A stretch of DNA of 64,000 bases. It comes from Weissella paramesenteroides ATCC 33313 (lineage in GTDB: Bacteria > Bacillota > Bacilli > Lactobacillales > Lactobacillaceae). Shown one piece after another: positions 55,296 to 64,000 of the stretch. A program made the position numbers and the translations under genes. The DNA lies in contig NZ_GG697129.1 of NCBI RefSeq assembly GCF_000160575.1, positions 232,006 through 296,005 of the forward strand. Reading direction: 5' to 3'. Every line of letters begins with the position of its first letter. Position 1 is the stretch's first letter. The notes under the pieces were generated by a model. That model searched no databases. It was not told where the DNA came from and saw only the letters and a program-made list of their open reading frames with translations.

Positions 55296-58200
55296 TTAAT
55301 TAGCACTATCATTAGTGTTTGCAACACTATCTGAATTTGCTGTGTTACCAGCACCTTCAGCATTAAATTCTTGTGCTAATTTGTCAGTTTTCTTATCTGC
55401 TGAAGCGATATTAAGGACTGAATCATCTTCATCCATATCACGCAGTTCAATTTCGCGTTCATCAGCATCTAAGACCTTCATGTCCAACCCAAGTGCTTGC
55501 AATTCCTTAACTAGCACGCGGAATGATTCAGGTACACCTGGCTTAGGAATTTGCTCACCCTTGACAATGGCTTCATAAGTCTTAACACGTCCGACAACGT
55601 CATCAGACTTGTATGTCAAAATTTCTTGCAACGTGTGCGCAGCACCATAAGCTTCAAGGGCCCAAACTTCCATTTCACCGAAACGTTGACCACCGAATTG
55701 TGCTTTACCACCAAGCGGTTGTTGCGTAACCAATGAGTAAGGTCCGATTGAACGGGCGTGAATCTTATCGTCAACCATGTGAGCTAGTTTCATATAATGC
55801 ATGATACCAACAGATACACGCTTATCGAATGCCTCACCAGTACGACCATCATAAAGAATTGACTTTCCATCGGCTGGCAAACCAGCTTCTTGAATGGCAT
55901 CCCAAATATCCGTGTCACGAGCCCCATCAAAGACAGGTGATGCAACGTGAATACCTAGTTCACGGGCAGCCATACCTAAGTGCAACTCAAGTACTTGACC
56001 AATATTCATACGTGAAGGCACACCCATTGGTGACAACATAATATCAATTGGCGTACCATCTGGCATAAATGGCATATCTTCAGAAGGTACAATAACTGAT
56101 ACCGTTCCCTTGTTACCATGACGCCCGGCCATCTTATCACCAACTTGAATCTTACGACGTTGGGCAATGTAGACACGAACCATCATGTTAACACCTGGTG
56201 ACAATTCATCCCCATTTTCACGAGTGAAGATACGAACATCTTGGACAACTCCACCACCACCGTGAGGAACCTTCAATGAAGTATCACGTACTTCACGAGC
56301 CTTCTCACCAAAGATAGCATGTAGCAAACGCTCCTCAGCTGATAGTTCAGTCACACCCTTAGGCGTTACCTTACCAACCAAAATATCACCGTCTTCAACT
56401 TCAGCACCGATGCGAATAATTCCGCGCTCATCCAAGTTCTTCAACTGATCTTCACCAGTGTTTGGAATTTCACGTGTAAATTCTTCAGGGCCAAGCTTTG
56501 TATCACGCGCTTCTGACTCGTATTCCTCAATGTGGATTGATGTATAAACATCATCACGAATCAAACGCTCATTAATAATGATAGCGTCCTCGAAGTTATA
56601 TCCTTGCCAAGTCATGAAGGCAATCAATGGGTTTTGACCCAATGCCAATTCACCTTGTTCCATTGATGGACCATCGGCCAATACTTCATCAGCATCAACC
56701 TTGTCACCAACCTTAACAATTGGACGTTGGTTATAGTTCTTACCAGCATTTGAACGACGGAACTTCATCAAAGCATACTTATCTAATGAACCATCTTCAC
56801 GGCGAACGCGGATTTCGCGACCGTCAACGTACTCAACAACACCAGGATATTGTGAAATAATCGCAACACCAGCATCGTGAGCAGCCTTATATTCAATACC
56901 AGTACCAATCAATGGTGCATGTGGATCAATCAAAGGAACTGCTTGACGTTGCATGTTGGCACCCATCAAGGCACGGTTTGAGTCGTCATTTTCCAAGAAA
57001 GGAATGGCAGCAGTAGCGACCGCTACGATTTGCTTAGGAGAAACATCCATGTAATCGACTTGATCAATTGGCACTTCAACGTTTTCATCACTCTTACGAG
57101 CCAAAACAGTATCAGTAGCAAATGAACCATCTTCATTTAGGACAGAATTTCCTTGGGCAACCACGAAATTATCTTCTTCATCGGCTGTTAAGTAGTCAAT
57201 TCGGTCAGTAACCTTGTGAGTTGTCCAATCAACACGACGATATGGTGTCTCAATGAAACCGTACTTATTAACACGTCCATACGTAGCTAATGAGTTGATC
57301 AATCCAATGTTAGGACCTTCGGGTGTTTCAATTGGGTCCATACGACCATAGTGTGTATAGTGAACGTCTCGAACTTCATATCCGGCACGGTCACGAGTCA
57401 AACCACCAGGTCCCAAGGCTGACAAACGACGCTTATTCGTTAATTCACCCAATGGATTTGTTTGATCCATGAATTGTGACAATTGTGATGAACCGAAGAA
57501 CTCTTTAACAGCAGCAACAACTGGACGAATATTAATCAATTGTTGTGGTGTAACAGTGTCTGGGTCTTGAATTGACATACGTTCACGAACCACACGTTCC
57601 ATACGGCTCAAACCAATACGGAATGTGTTTTGTAGCAATTCACCAACACGACGAATACGACGATTACCCAAGTGGTCAATATCATCAGTCGTACCAACGC
57701 CTAATGGCAAATTCAAGAAGTAGTTCATACCAGCGATGATATCGGCTGGCTTAACTGTACGAATAGCTGGATCAAATTGACCGTTACCAATGATTGGTAA
57801 TGTCTTTTCTGGATCCTCTGGATTCTCAACCAAAATTGTTTGCAAAACCATTGGTTCCGTAACAACCGCATCGTCAGAAGGTGTGAACGTTGTCCGCTTG
57901 AAATCTTCACGATCCAAGTAAGGTGACAATGCTGACATAACCTTCTTGTCAATCAATGTACCCTTTTCGGCAATAATTTCACCAGTATCTGGGTCAGCCA
58001 AAGTTTCACCCAAAGTCAAGCCCATCAAGCGTGACTTCAATGACAACTTCTTATTGATCTTGTAACGACCAACTGGTGCTAAATCATAACGCTTTGGGTC
58101 AAAGAAACGTGCAGTTAACAAGGCACGTGCTGAATCAGCTGTCTTAGGCTCTCCCGGACGTAAACGTTCGTAGATGTCTTTCAAGGCCTCTTCAACTCGT

Positions 58201-58898
58201 GAATCTTCGATGTCTTTGTGCACATCTTTGTCCAAAGTTAATGAGATAGAATCATATTGATCACCTAACATTTGTAGGATTTCTGAGTCTGAACCATAAC
58301 CCAATGCACGTACCAACTCTGTGATTGGCAACTTACGCGTACGGTCAATACGAACATAGCTAAGACCCTTAGCATCTGTCTCAAATTCCAACCAAGCACC
58401 ACGACTTGGAATGAATGTTGTACCGTAATTTGGGCGTCCGTTCTTGTCTAATTCTTCATTGTAGTACACACCAGGAGAACGTACTAATTGTGAAACAATA
58501 ACACGCTCAGCACCATTAATAATAAAGGTACCTGATGGTGTCATTAATGGGAAATCACCAAAGAAAACATCTTGTGACTTAATTTCGCCAGTTTCTTGAT
58601 TTGTTAAGCGCAACGTAACGTGCAATGGTGCTGAATAATTAGCATCATGGTTACGTGCTTCTTCTACTGTGTACTTTGGCTCCATGAGCTTATAGTCCAC
58701 AAATTCTAGAGACAACTTACCTTGGAAGTCCTCGATTGGTAAAATGTCCATGAACATTTCACGTAATCCTTCATCCAAGAACCAGTTGTATGAGTCCGTT
58801 TGAATTTCGATCAAGTTAGGCAAATCAAGGACTTCCTTGATTCGTGCGTAACTACGACGAACACGGTGTTTACCATACTTTACAAGCGTTCCTACCAA
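55296..58898 (-). CDS. rpoB: RNA polymerase subunit beta
   Basis: Second-largest subunit of RNA polymerase, target of rifamycins; 1200 residues. [20 protein letters not shown] at the N-terminus; the rifampicin pocket contains [21 protein letters not shown] and [29 protein letters not shown] is the active-site segment. TTG 58898 has AGGTGG five bases upstream and gives a normal N-terminus; the frame up to GTG 58934 lacks a ribosome site. A structured leader and strong promoter precede it. The C-terminal tail is acidic and N/S/A-rich. Confidence 0.97.
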   Translation of the reverse strand: MVGTLVKYGKHRVRRSYARIKEVLDLPNLIEIQTDSYNWFLDEGLREMFMDILPIEDFQGKLSLEFVDYKLMEPKYTVEEARNHDANYSAPLHVTLRLTNQETGEIKSQDVFFGDFPLMTPSGTFIINGAERVIVSQLVRSPGVYYNEELDKNGRPNYGTTFIPSRGAWLEFETDAKGLSYVRIDRTRKLPITELVRALGYGSDSEILQMLGDQYDSISLTLDKDVHKDIEDSRVEEALKDIYERLRPGEPKTADSARALLTARFFDPKRYDLAPVGRYKINKKLSLKSRLMGLTLGETLADPDTGEIIAEKGTLIDKKVMSALSPYLDREDFKRTTFTPSDDAVVTEPMVLQTILVENPEDPEKTLPIIGNGQFDPAIRTVKPADIIAGMNYFLNLPLGVGTTDDIDHLGNRRIRRVGELLQNTFRIGLSRMERVVRERMSIQDPDTVTPQQLINIRPVVAAVKEFFGSSQLSQFMDQTNPLGELTNKRRLSALGPGGLTRDRAGYEVRDVHYTHYGRMDPIETPEGPNIGLINSLATYGRVNKYGFIETPYRRVDWTTHKVTDRIDYLTADEEDNFVVAQGNSVLNEDGSFATDTVLARKSDENVEVPIDQVDYMDVSPKQIVAVATAAIPFLENDDSNRALMGANMQRQAVPLIDPHAPLIGTGIEYKAAHDAGVAIISQYPGVVEYVDGREIRVRREDGSLDKYALMKFRRSNAGKNYNQRPIVKVGDKVDADEVLADGPSMEQGELALGQNPLIAFMTWQGYNFEDAIIINERLIRDDVYTSIHIEEYESEARDTKLGPEEFTREIPNTGEDQLKNLDERGIIRIGAEVEDGDILVGKVTPKGVTELSAEERLLHAIFGEKAREVRDTSLKVPHGGGGVVQDVRIFTRENGDELSPGVNMMVRVYIAQRRKIQVGDKMAGRHGNKGTVSVIVPSEDMPFMPDGTPIDIMLSPMGVPSRMNIGQVLELHLGMAARELGIHVASPVFDGARDTDIWDAIQEAGLPADGKSILYDGRTGEAFDKRVSVGIMHYMKLAHMVDDKIHARSIGPYSLVTQQPLGGKAQFGGQRFGEMEVWALEAYGAAHTLQEILTYKSDDVVGRVKTYEAIVKGEQIPKPGVPESFRVLVKELQALGLDMKVLDADEREIELRDMDEDDSVLNIASADKKTDKLAQEFNAEGAGNTANSDSVANTNDSAN

Positions 58899-58988
58899 GT
58901 TTTCCACCTCGCTTTGAATTGGCCAACTGTGCACCCAGTTATATTACAGTTTGTTTACATTTTCTGTTTTTTACCGGTTTTTAAGTGC

Positions 58989-59079
58989 AAAAAAGACAAC
59001 AGCATCCCCATACCTGAAAACGCTCTTGTCGTTATTATGCAGGCTTTCAGGGACAATATTTCCTGTCAGCCGTTGTCTT
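58989..59079 (-). promoter_or_regulatory. Structured rpoB leader, Lacto-rpoB-like
   Basis: Minus strand AAGACAACGGC and GCTGTTGTCTT close a domain of about 90 bases that holds two inner arms (TGACAGG with CCTGA-type pairing, and a CTGAAA/TTTCAG pair). Six T residues follow the closing stem, so it could also terminate. Position and shape fit the Lacto-rpoB motif known from Lactobacillales; a covariance search is needed to confirm. Confidence 0.65.
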
Positions 59080-59101
59080 ATACACAATTAAACTAATGAT
59101 A

Positions 59102-59130
59102 AGTATACAAGAAAAAGTAAGCTTTATCAA
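59102..59130 (-). promoter_or_regulatory. rpoBC promoter
   Basis: Minus strand TTGATA (59125-59130), 17 bases, TATACT (59102-59107); one mismatch in each box. The -35 lies within the right arm of the clpC terminator hairpin. Confidence 0.8.
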
Positions 59131-59163
59131 GAAAAACAATTCTTGTCAACGCTTACTTTTTAA
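59113..59163 (-). terminator. clpC terminator
   Basis: Minus strand AAAAAGTAAGC and GCTTACTTTTT as outer arms with CAAGAA/TTCTTG inside. Contains the rpoB -35 in its right arm and a TTGACA in its left arm, so read-through or folding may affect rpoB initiation. Confidence 0.75.
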
Positions 59164-59168
59164 TTTTT

Positions 59169-61664
59169 TTATTCAGTTACTGTTTCGACATTATTTTTTG
59201 GTTGCTTAACGGTGATATTAATTTCACCACCCTTGGCACCAATCGTGACTTGATCGTTAACAGTGACTTTTCCAGTCAACAATTCTTCAGATAATGCATC
59301 TTCAATCTTTGACTGCAATGCTCGTCTAATTGGACGTGCACCATATTCTGGATCGAAACCAGCTTTGGCAATCACATCAATTGCTGCTGACGTAATTTTT
59401 ACCTTAAATCCTTGCTCACCGATACGCTGCAAAACTGACTTTGACATCAACTTAACGATTTGGTGAAGTTCTTCCTTATTTAATGAGTGGAAGACAACAA
59501 CTTCATCCAGACGATTAATAAACTCTGGCCGGAAAGTTTCTTTCACCGTTTGCATAATTGTATCACGCATCGCGTTGTAATCAGACATCTTATCAACGGC
59601 ACCGAACCCAACTGATTTTTCATCACGAAGGCGTGTTGCACCAAGATTTGACGTCATGATAATAATCGTATTTCTAAAGTCAACTTTACGTCCCTTAGAA
59701 TCTGTCAAAAAGCCATCATCAAAGACCTGTAACATTAAATTATAGATATCTGGATGTGCTTTTTCAGCTTCATCAAGCAAGACCACTGAATATGGTTGAC
59801 GACGAACTTTTTCAGTTAACTGACCGCCTTCTTCATAACCAACATATCCAGGTGCTGATCCAACCAATCGACTGGCTGAATAAGCTTCACGATATTCTGA
59901 CATATCGACGCGAATCATGTTATCTTCTGAACCAAACATTGCTTCAGCTAAAGCCTTCGCTAATTCAGTTTTACCAGTTCCAGTTGGCCCTAAGAACAAG
60001 AATGTTCCAATTGGGCGTTTTGGATCTTTCAATCCTGAACGTGCCCGACGAATCGAACGCGCAATTGCTGAAACAGCTTCATTTTGGCCGACAACTCGAT
60101 TATGCAATACCTTCTCTAAGTTCATTAGGCGATCTTTTTCTGATTTTTCCATCTGCGTCACAGGAACACCCGTTTGCTCAGAAACCACCTCGGCAATATC
60201 ATGCAATGATAAGACAAGATCATATTGACTTTCACTATCACCATCATTCTTGGCTTGCGCATCTAGCTGCTTGTCAATACGGCGTTTTTGACTCATTTCT
60301 TTTTTGCGCAATTCAGCAGCTAATTCAAAGTCCAACCGCTCAATCGCTGCATCTTTTTCCTGTCGCAATGCAGCCAATTTTTCCTGTTGCTTTGCGAGTG
60401 GGGTTTCATGACCCGTTCGGTCGATACGGACTTTAGCTGCTGCCTCATCCATAATATCGATTGCCTTATCTGGTAAGAAACGATCTGTGACATATCGTAC
60501 TGAAAGTTTAACCGCTTCAACAATTGTCTCATCTGGAATTGCCACTTGATGATGTTGCTCATAGCGGTCTTTCAACCCTTTTAGAATAGCAATGGCATCT
60601 GCTTGCGTTGGCTCATTGACCGTAACCTGTGCAAAACGACGCTCAAGTGCAGCATCAGCTTCGATGTACTTTTGATATTCATCGAGAGTCGTTGCCCCGA
60701 TAGTTTGCAATTCACCACGTGCTAAAGCAGGTTTCAAAATATTTGAGGCATCAATGGCACCTTCTGCACCACCAGCACCAATCAAAGTGTGTAACTCATC
60801 AATAAACAAGATAACTTGACCATCGTGTTGAATTTCATCAATCACCTTTTTTAGACGATCCTCAAATTCACCACGATACTTCGTTCCTGCAACTAATGAT
60901 CCCATATCTAACATCATCAACCGTTTTTGAGTCATGTCTGACGGTACATCACCAGCAACGATTTTTTGTGCCAAGCCTTCAGCAATCGCTGTCTTTCCAA
61001 CACCTGGTTCACCAATTAAAACTGGATTATTTTTTGTACGACGCGACAAGATTTGAATGACACGCTTAACCTCAGTTTCACGTCCCACAACTGGATCCAT
61101 TTTTTTATCGCGTGCTAATTGCGTTAAATCACGTGCTAGCGCATCTAAAGTTGGTGTTCCTTCAGATGATTGGCCTTGAGCACCACGTTTACGTCGCGGA
61201 TCACGACGCTTCGGTGCCTCACTAACGCCTAATTTACGCAAAATTGCGCGACGCATTTCTTGGGGATTCACACCTAAATTAATCAGAATACGTGATGAGA
61301 AGATAGTTTCATCTGATAGTAGGGCTAGCAAGAAATGTTCAGTACCCGTTCGCTCTTGATGCAATTTAGTTGCACTCTCATTTGCCAAGCGCAGAATTTC
61401 GGCTGCTTTTGGTGAATAAGGCAAATAAGATTCTTTTTCTGCGCGAGATAACGTACCATAGCCAGTAAATTGTTCAATTTGACTTTTAATATCGTCATCG
61501 ACCACATTAAATTGTTGCATCACCTTGCTGGCAATACCTTCTTTTTCAATCGCTAATGCAAGTAGTAAGTGCTCAGTACCCACTGCTTGATGTTTAAAAT
61601 ATTTTGCTTGTTCTTGTGCAACGACTAGCACGTTCTTTGCACTCGGTGTATATTGATTATCCAT
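59169..61664 (-). CDS. clpC: AAA+ chaperone ClpC
   Basis: Hexameric unfoldase that feeds ClpP and, with adaptors such as MecA, controls stress proteins; 831 residues. Two N-terminal Clp repeats (residues 1-145), AAA1 with GEPGVGKTA, a coiled middle region with the UVR-like [16 protein letters not shown], and AAA2 with [17 protein letters not shown] 61664 follows the ctsR stop by one base, so they are coupled; the longer TTG frame overlaps ctsR. Regulated by CtsR. Confidence 0.96.
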   Translation of the reverse strand: MDNQYTPSAKNVLVVAQEQAKYFKHQAVGTEHLLLALAIEKEGIASKVMQQFNVVDDDIKSQIEQFTGYGTLSRAEKESYLPYSPKAAEILRLANESATKLHQERTGTEHFLLALLSDETIFSSRILINLGVNPQEMRRAILRKLGVSEAPKRRDPRRKRGAQGQSSEGTPTLDALARDLTQLARDKKMDPVVGRETEVKRVIQILSRRTKNNPVLIGEPGVGKTAIAEGLAQKIVAGDVPSDMTQKRLMMLDMGSLVAGTKYRGEFEDRLKKVIDEIQHDGQVILFIDELHTLIGAGGAEGAIDASNILKPALARGELQTIGATTLDEYQKYIEADAALERRFAQVTVNEPTQADAIAILKGLKDRYEQHHQVAIPDETIVEAVKLSVRYVTDRFLPDKAIDIMDEAAAKVRIDRTGHETPLAKQQEKLAALRQEKDAAIERLDFELAAELRKKEMSQKRRIDKQLDAQAKNDGDSESQYDLVLSLHDIAEVVSEQTGVPVTQMEKSEKDRLMNLEKVLHNRVVGQNEAVSAIARSIRRARSGLKDPKRPIGTFLFLGPTGTGKTELAKALAEAMFGSEDNMIRVDMSEYREAYSASRLVGSAPGYVGYEEGGQLTEKVRRQPYSVVLLDEAEKAHPDIYNLMLQVFDDGFLTDSKGRKVDFRNTIIIMTSNLGATRLRDEKSVGFGAVDKMSDYNAMRDTIMQTVKETFRPEFINRLDEVVVFHSLNKEELHQIVKLMSKSVLQRIGEQGFKVKITSAAIDVIAKAGFDPEYGARPIRRALQSKIEDALSEELLTGKVTVNDQVTIGAKGGEINITVKQPKNNVETVTE

Positions 61665-61665
61665 A

Positions 61666-62142
61666 TTAATCACGCTCACTTTCAAACCGTAAACGGTTCA
61701 ATAATTGCTGTAATAACCTAGCCCGAATACGACCTTGAATAGTTGCATCGCCAACTGCTAACGCTTCTTTTGATAACATTGTTAATAGAAGCTCGCCTTC
61801 ACGCCGTGTTAAAATCTGTTCTCGGTATAGGCTAGATATTACTGCTGTTGCTGTTCTAAAGCTAACAATTTCAGGGAGACTCTGTCTCATTTCTTCAATG
61901 AGATCAGGTTCTGTTCGTAGTGCCATTTTTACAATACGAATATAGCCACCACCACCACGCTTTGATTCTACCAAATAACCATTCTCTGCACCAAATCGTG
62001 TTTTGATTACATAGTTGATTTGTGATGGGACAACATTGAAGCGGCGGGCAATTTCAGCCCGACGAATTTCAATTTCATTCGCCTGCTGTAAAATTTGTTT
62101 CAAGTATGCCTCAATATTATCGGACATATTTGAATCAGCCAT
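61666..62142 (-). CDS. ctsR: Class III stress repressor CtsR
   Basis: Dimeric repressor of clp genes, inactivated by heat; 158 residues. N-terminal winged helix-turn-helix with NEIEIRRAEIARRFNVVPSQINYVIKTRF, then the glycine-rich wing ESKRGGGGYIRIV containing the heat-sensing glycines. AAGGGGGTGAAGG before ATG 62142 sets the start; an upstream frame of 15 residues spans its own operator and is rejected. First gene of ctsR-clpC; mcsA and mcsB are absent between them, as usual in lactobacilli. Confidence 0.96.
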   Translation of the reverse strand: MADSNMSDNIEAYLKQILQQANEIEIRRAEIARRFNVVPSQINYVIKTRFGAENGYLVESKRGGGGYIRIVKMALRTEPDLIEEMRQSLPEIVSFRTATAVISSLYREQILTRREGELLLTMLSKEALAVGDATIQGRIRARLLQQLLNRLRFESERD

Positions 62143-62154
62143 GTCCTTCACCCC

Positions 62155-62171
62155 CTTGACCAATATTGACA
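62155..62171 (-). promoter_or_regulatory. CtsR operator
   Basis: Minus strand TGTCAAT-att-GGTCAAG, two direct heptads three bases apart as in the CtsR box (GGTCAAA-nan-RGTCAAA). Located just downstream of the -10 of ctsR, so binding would block initiation and give autorepression. Confidence 0.82.
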
Positions 62172-62173
62172 TA

Positions 62174-62202
62174 ATTATAAGGCGCATTGCAAGACAATGC
62201 CA
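62174..62202 (-). promoter_or_regulatory. ctsR-clpC promoter
   Basis: Minus strand perfect TATAAT (62174-62179) with a weak TGGCAT (62197-62202) 17 bases upstream. Transcription should start inside the CtsR box. Confidence 0.6.
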
Positions 62203-62241
62203 CTAAACAATCACATCTTTTTAAAAAACATCAATTGACAC

Positions 62242-62273
62242 AAAAACCACCAAGATTTCTCTTGATGGTTTTT
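62242..62273. terminator. Terminator of the tRNA cluster
   Basis: AAAAACCACCAAGA-tttc-TCTTGATGGTTTTT, a thirteen-pair stem with one mismatch/wobble, T-rich on both strands. Ends the tRNA transcript before ctsR. Confidence 0.88.
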
Positions 62274-62279
62274 AATTGA

Positions 62280-62353
62280 TGCACCTAGAAGGATTCGAAC
62301 CTTCAACCTTCTGATTCGTAGTCAGACACTCTATCCAGTTGCGCTATAGGTGC
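62280..62353 (-). tRNA. tRNA-Arg (ACG)
   Basis: 74 bases without CCA. Acceptor stem GCACCTA/TAGGTGC, discriminator A, anticodon loop CTACGAA with ACG, T-loop TTCGAAT. A34 is the substrate of TadA encoded at 37444. Last tRNA of the cluster. Confidence 0.95.
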
Positions 62354-62384
62354 ATGTTCATTTAAAACTTCCCATTTGGAAGAA

Positions 62385-62457
62385 AGCGAACAACGGGATT
62401 CGAACCCGCGACCTCTACCATGGCAAGGTAGCGTTCTACCAGCTGAACTATATTCGC
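62385..62457 (-). tRNA. tRNA-Gly (GCC)
   Basis: 73 bases without CCA. Acceptor GCGAATA pairs with TGTTCGC (one G-U), anticodon loop TTGCCAT with GCC, T-arm GCGGGTTCGAATCCCGT, discriminator U as usual for glycine. Confidence 0.95.
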
Positions 62458-62463
62458 ATGGGA

Positions 62464-62536
62464 TGCCGACTACTGGATTCGAACCAGCGACCTCTTCATT
62501 ACTAGTGAAGCGCTCTGCCAGCTGAGCTAAGTCGGC
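62464..62536 (-). tRNA. tRNA-Thr (AGT)
   Basis: 73 bases without CCA. Acceptor GCCGACT/AGTCGGC, anticodon loop CTAGTAA with AGT, discriminator A. An A34 threonine tRNA would need inosine or be read by relaxed pairing. Confidence 0.92.
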
Positions 62537-62556
62537 TTCTGTATCGATAATCGATA

Positions 62557-62639
62557 TACGGATGACAGGAATCGAACCTGCACGCCCTAGGGGCACTGGA
62601 ACCTAAATCCAGCGCGTCTGCCAGTTCCGCCACATCCGC
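62557..62639 (-). tRNA. tRNA-Leu (TAG)
   Basis: 83 bases without CCA, with the long variable arm of class II tRNAs. Anticodon loop TTTAGGT with TAG, T-loop TTCGATT, discriminator A. First tRNA of the cluster. Confidence 0.94.
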
Positions 62640-62680
62640 AACAGACGTCAAACGAGTTTAACACTCGAGACAACTTTTAT

Positions 62681-62709
62681 AGTATACCTAATCAATCAAT
62701 AAGTGTCAA
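62681..62709 (-). promoter_or_regulatory. Promoter of the tRNA cluster
   Basis: Minus strand TTGACA (62704-62709), 17 bases, TATACT (62681-62686), about 40 bases before tRNA-Leu. Near-consensus, as expected for a stable RNA promoter. Confidence 0.85.
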
Positions 62710-62826
62710 TACTTATTTAGATTTTTATACCCGATGATAATTGTGTTATGCCTAACAACAACTTACCACTCGATATATATTACTAGGTTTTACCACTTTC
62801 TGCAACTGTTTTTTTGTTTTTCCAAC

Positions 62827-62861
62827 AAAAAAGGCCAGGACAAAAGAAAATGTCCCAACCT
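62827..62861 (-). terminator. Terminator of serS
   Basis: Minus strand AGGTTGGGAC, ten-base loop, GTCCTGGCCT, then six T residues; ten pairs including three G-U. Preceded by the CTAAAATTGTATTAATTATAAG version of the repeat tail, in which the serS stop lies. Confidence 0.8.
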
Positions 62862-62883
62862 CTGCTTGCTAAAATTGTATTAA

Positions 62884-64000
<1,117 letters not shown>

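Noticed and set aside
59756-60436. 226-codon frame antisense to clpC
   Set aside because: Clear shadow of the conserved AAA+ gene, rich in unlikely residues and without start signals.
62303-62596. 97-codon frame on the minus strand
   Set aside because: It runs through tRNA-Arg, tRNA-Gly, tRNA-Thr and part of tRNA-Leu, so it is a by-product of tRNA sequence.

Overview
The window is a dense, low-GC Gram-positive chromosome segment. Gene content and order point to Lactobacillales: an S10-spc-alpha ribosomal cluster, ctsR-clpC, rpoBC, dnaX-recR-tmk-holB, a T-box-controlled metQNI operon and an Lsa-type ABC-F protein. The Leuconostoc/Weissella branch is the best fit and Weissella is my guess; that assignment is inference from gene order and protein style, not a database result. 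I see no phage, insertion sequence, CRISPR array or plasmid gene, so this is core genome.

Layout: (1) 130-2466, NAD salvage (nadE, pncB) on the minus strand, with a DUF1275 membrane protein divergent at 2602. (2) 3278-6390, a methionine importer operon (metQ, metN, metI) behind a methionine T-box whose promoter lies across the end of the preceding gene. (3) 6582-10329, a small unknown gene, a P-type ATPase resembling animal Na+,K+-ATPases, and an unknown 156-residue protein. (4) 10549-24462, 28 ribosomal/secretion/transcription genes in one direction (rpsJ to rplQ, including rpmJ, infA, adk, secY and rpoA) with a structured S10 leader; rpsN is absent from its usual slot. (5) 24700-30928, a polyprenyl synthase, the t6A genes tsaB and tsaD with two acetyltransferases between them, galE and an acyl-ACP thioesterase. 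(6) 30928-38566, rsmI, holB, darA, tmk, yaaL, recR, ybaB, dnaX, SRP RNA, tadA and a methyltransferase. (7) 38593-51330, accessory metabolism and stress: alpha/beta hydrolase, Lsa-family ABC-F, pepF, sugar transporter, CHAD protein, PspC, ClC transporter, a methyltransferase, an XRE regulator next to four DnaA-box matches, rlmA and an iron-type alcohol dehydrogenase. (8) 51503-62142, rpoC, rpoB, clpC and ctsR. (9) 62280-62639, four tRNA genes with their own promoter and terminator, then serS running off the right edge.

The signal not explained by genes is a family of terminator-linked palindromic repeats: three nearly full copies (6351-6569, 37084-37289, 49897-50103), partial ones at the left edge and at 43359-43490, and a shorter trace near 62820-62890. 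They sit in intergenic ends, encode no transposase and fold into a long hairpin. Other points of interest are the DnaA-box cluster at 48916-48966, palindromes over the S10 and DUF1275 promoters, the rpoB promoter placed inside the clpC terminator, and paired hairpins between rpoB and rpoC.

Many starts were moved inward from the longest open frame on ribosome-binding-site evidence; each such choice is stated in its entry.
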